DNA of 36,507 nucleotides. It comes from Azospirillum sp. (GTDB lineage: Bacteria > Pseudomonadota > Alphaproteobacteria > CACIAM-22H2). The notes under the pieces were generated by a model, which saw nothing but the letters and a program-made list of their open reading frames with translations, had not been told where the DNA came from and did no database searches. Shown here one piece after another: positions 35,605-36,507 of the stretch. The position numbers were made by a program, and so were the translations under genes. The first letter of the stretch is position 1; each line of letters opens with the position of its first letter. The stretch covers positions 1 to 36,507 of the forward strand of contig JADCGK010000229.1 in assembly GCA_020249045.1 (NCBI GenBank), given 5' to 3'.

Positions 35605-36150
35605 ATGGAATTCATGGAAAAGCGGCGCTTGCTTTATACGATCGGCTACGAAAACGCGAATATCGTAGATTTTATTGCGACGCTGACCGCTGCGGGCGTC
35701 GATAAACTCCTCGATGTGCGCGAGGTGACCACGTCGCGGCGGCCTGGTTTCTCGAAGAACCAATTAGCGGCGGCACTAGCTTTGGCAGGTGTGGGTTATG
35801 TGCATCTGAAGGGGCTCGGCGATCCTAAGCTGGGACGCGAAGCGGCGCGTGCAGGAGATATGTTATCGTTCCGGAAGATTTACGCCGCACACCTGGCGAC
35901 GGCGCCGGCTCAAGCCGCGCTTTTCGACGCCTGCCAGGAAGCCATTTCTGCAAATACGTGTTTGATGTGTTATGAAAGAGATCCCTCAGGTTGCCACCGC
36001 TCGATAGTTGCGGATAAAATCGCAAGCGGGACAGGAGTTGTCGTGTCCCACATCGGGGTGCGTGATGGAATTAACCGGACGCGACAAAAGAAGGGAACGA
36101 GCGCTCGTTCTGGTCAAGGCGCTTCCGCACGTGGGGCAGAAGCAAGGTGA
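35605..36150 (+). CDS. DUF488 domain protein
   Basis: This 181-residue protein fits DUF488: YTIGYEN near the start, LLDVREVTTSRRPGFSKNQL, and the late CYERDPSGCHRSIVADKI with its CxRxxxxCHR-type cysteines and histidine. Function is unknown in general. Codon and base usage is more AT-rich than the lpx genes, suggesting transfer. A second in-frame ATG (35614) is close to the first. The last 86 bases overlap a second gene in another frame, and its C-terminus (QKKGTSARSGQGASARG) is low-complexity, so the true functional end may be near residue 150. DUF488 genes often travel as two-gene cassettes, as here. Confidence 0.85.
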   Translation: MEFMEKRRLLYTIGYENANIVDFIATLTAAGVDKLLDVREVTTSRRPGFSKNQLAAALALAGVGYVHLKGLGDPKLGREAARAGDMLSFRKIYAAHLATAPAQAALFDACQEAISANTCLMCYERDPSGCHRSIVADKIASGTGVVVSHIGVRDGINRTRQKKGTSARSGQGASARGAEAR

Positions 36151-36507
36151 AACTGTCTGTTGCGCAGGTGTAACCGCTGACGGCCGCTGGGTTCGTCAAT
36201 TCCCCATTCATTTTCGGCGGTTGAAGGAAAAGTTCAAACGCTGGAATTGGATTGAGTACGACTGGATACCCGCGATAAACGATCGTAGACCCGAGAGTCA
36301 GAGGGTCCAAGAAGATACGATCGAAGTCGTATCAGAGATGCCGTTGAGCAGACGGGCCGATTTCCTTGCACCGTTTGTCCTTCCATCCACGGAAGTCGCC
36401 GCAAGTCGCGGACAGACACTGACTCTTATTCGGCCACGCGATGTCGTTTTCAGTTGGAGCCGCAAAACTGACAATGAGATCGCCGAGGAACGGCGAGCTT
36501 ATCGTGC
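36065..36507 (+). CDS. Uncharacterised DUF488-partner protein, N-terminal part (runs off window)
   Basis: A frame opens at an ATG (preceded by GTG) and stays open for 147 codons to the window end. It begins MELTGRDKRRERALVLVKAL, then PHVGQKQGETVCCAGVTADG and RWVRQFPIHFRRLKEKFK. The following WNWIEYDWIPAINDRRPESQ, with its Trp-Ile-Glu and Arg-Pro-Glu-Ser elements, resembles an uncharacterised family that I recall lying next to DUF488 genes; this is recollection, not a search result. It overlaps the DUF488 gene by 86 bases, suggesting coupled expression. The composition is AT-rich like its partner. No function can be assigned. Confidence 0.7.
   Translation, partial: MELTGRDKRRERALVLVKALPHVGQKQGETVCCAGVTADGRWVRQFPIHFRRLKEKFKRWNWIEYDWIPAINDRRPESQRVQEDTIEVVSEMPLSRRADFLAPFVLPSTEVAASRGQTLTLIRPRDVVFSWSRKTDNEIAEERRAYR

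Overview
This window comes from a high-GC alphaproteobacterium, most likely of the Rhodospirillales type. Three things suggest this: the gene order rpsB-tsf-pyrH-frr-uppS-cdsA-dxr-rseP-bamA-skp-lpxD-fabZ-lpxA-lpxI-lpxB, the use of LpxI as the UDP-diacylglucosamine hydrolase, and a formate dehydrogenase (FDH) locus carrying DUF3305 and DUF3306 genes. The genus is not resolved by eye. No rRNA, tRNA, CRISPR array, insertion sequence or integrase was seen, and no gene-free stretch exceeds 300 bases.

Region 1 (1-2835) holds the end of an N-formylglutamate amidohydrolase gene, a PPK2-type polyphosphate kinase and, on the minus strand, moaA followed by nadK. Region 2 (2842-17989) is a large molybdenum/tungsten and formate dehydrogenase island. 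It contains a multi-cluster ferredoxin-like protein, an orphan ModA, a TupABC tungstate importer, a divergent one-component regulator with a periplasmic-binding-protein-like sensor domain, FdhD, a MobA fused to DUF3305, DUF3306, a DNA-binding domain fused to a TorD-type chaperone, a small Tat-signal protein, and the catalytic, iron-sulfur and cytochrome b subunits of a cysteine-type FDH. Import (ModA, TupABC), cofactor assembly (MoaA, MobA, FdhD), folding control (HTH-TorD) and the enzyme itself are therefore encoded almost contiguously.

Region 3 (18059-20886) has an exported seven-bladed WD40 propeller and a TPR/GT41 O-GlcNAc-transferase-like protein. Region 4 (about 20918-35576) is the conserved translation, isoprenoid, phospholipid, outer-membrane assembly and lipid A block, tightly packed with many ATGA or TGATG overlaps. 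Region 5 (35577 to the end) is visibly more AT-rich. It holds a DUF488 gene overlapped by the start of a second, uncharacterised gene that runs off the window, and it looks like an acquired cassette.

The most unusual element is the gene at 11875-12717. A YdaS/Cro-like helix-turn-helix is fused in frame to a TorD/DmsD-type redox-enzyme chaperone, directly upstream of the FDH structural genes and downstream of a 20-bp inverted repeat that overlaps a plausible promoter. This suggests, as inference, a protein that couples occupancy by unfolded FDH (or its signal peptide) to transcription of the FDH operon. Other notable points are the MobA-DUF3305 fusion, tandem hairpins between the soluble and membrane FDH genes, an FdhD with a single cysteine in its active loop, an orphan ModA abutting TupABC, and a likely leaderless moaA.
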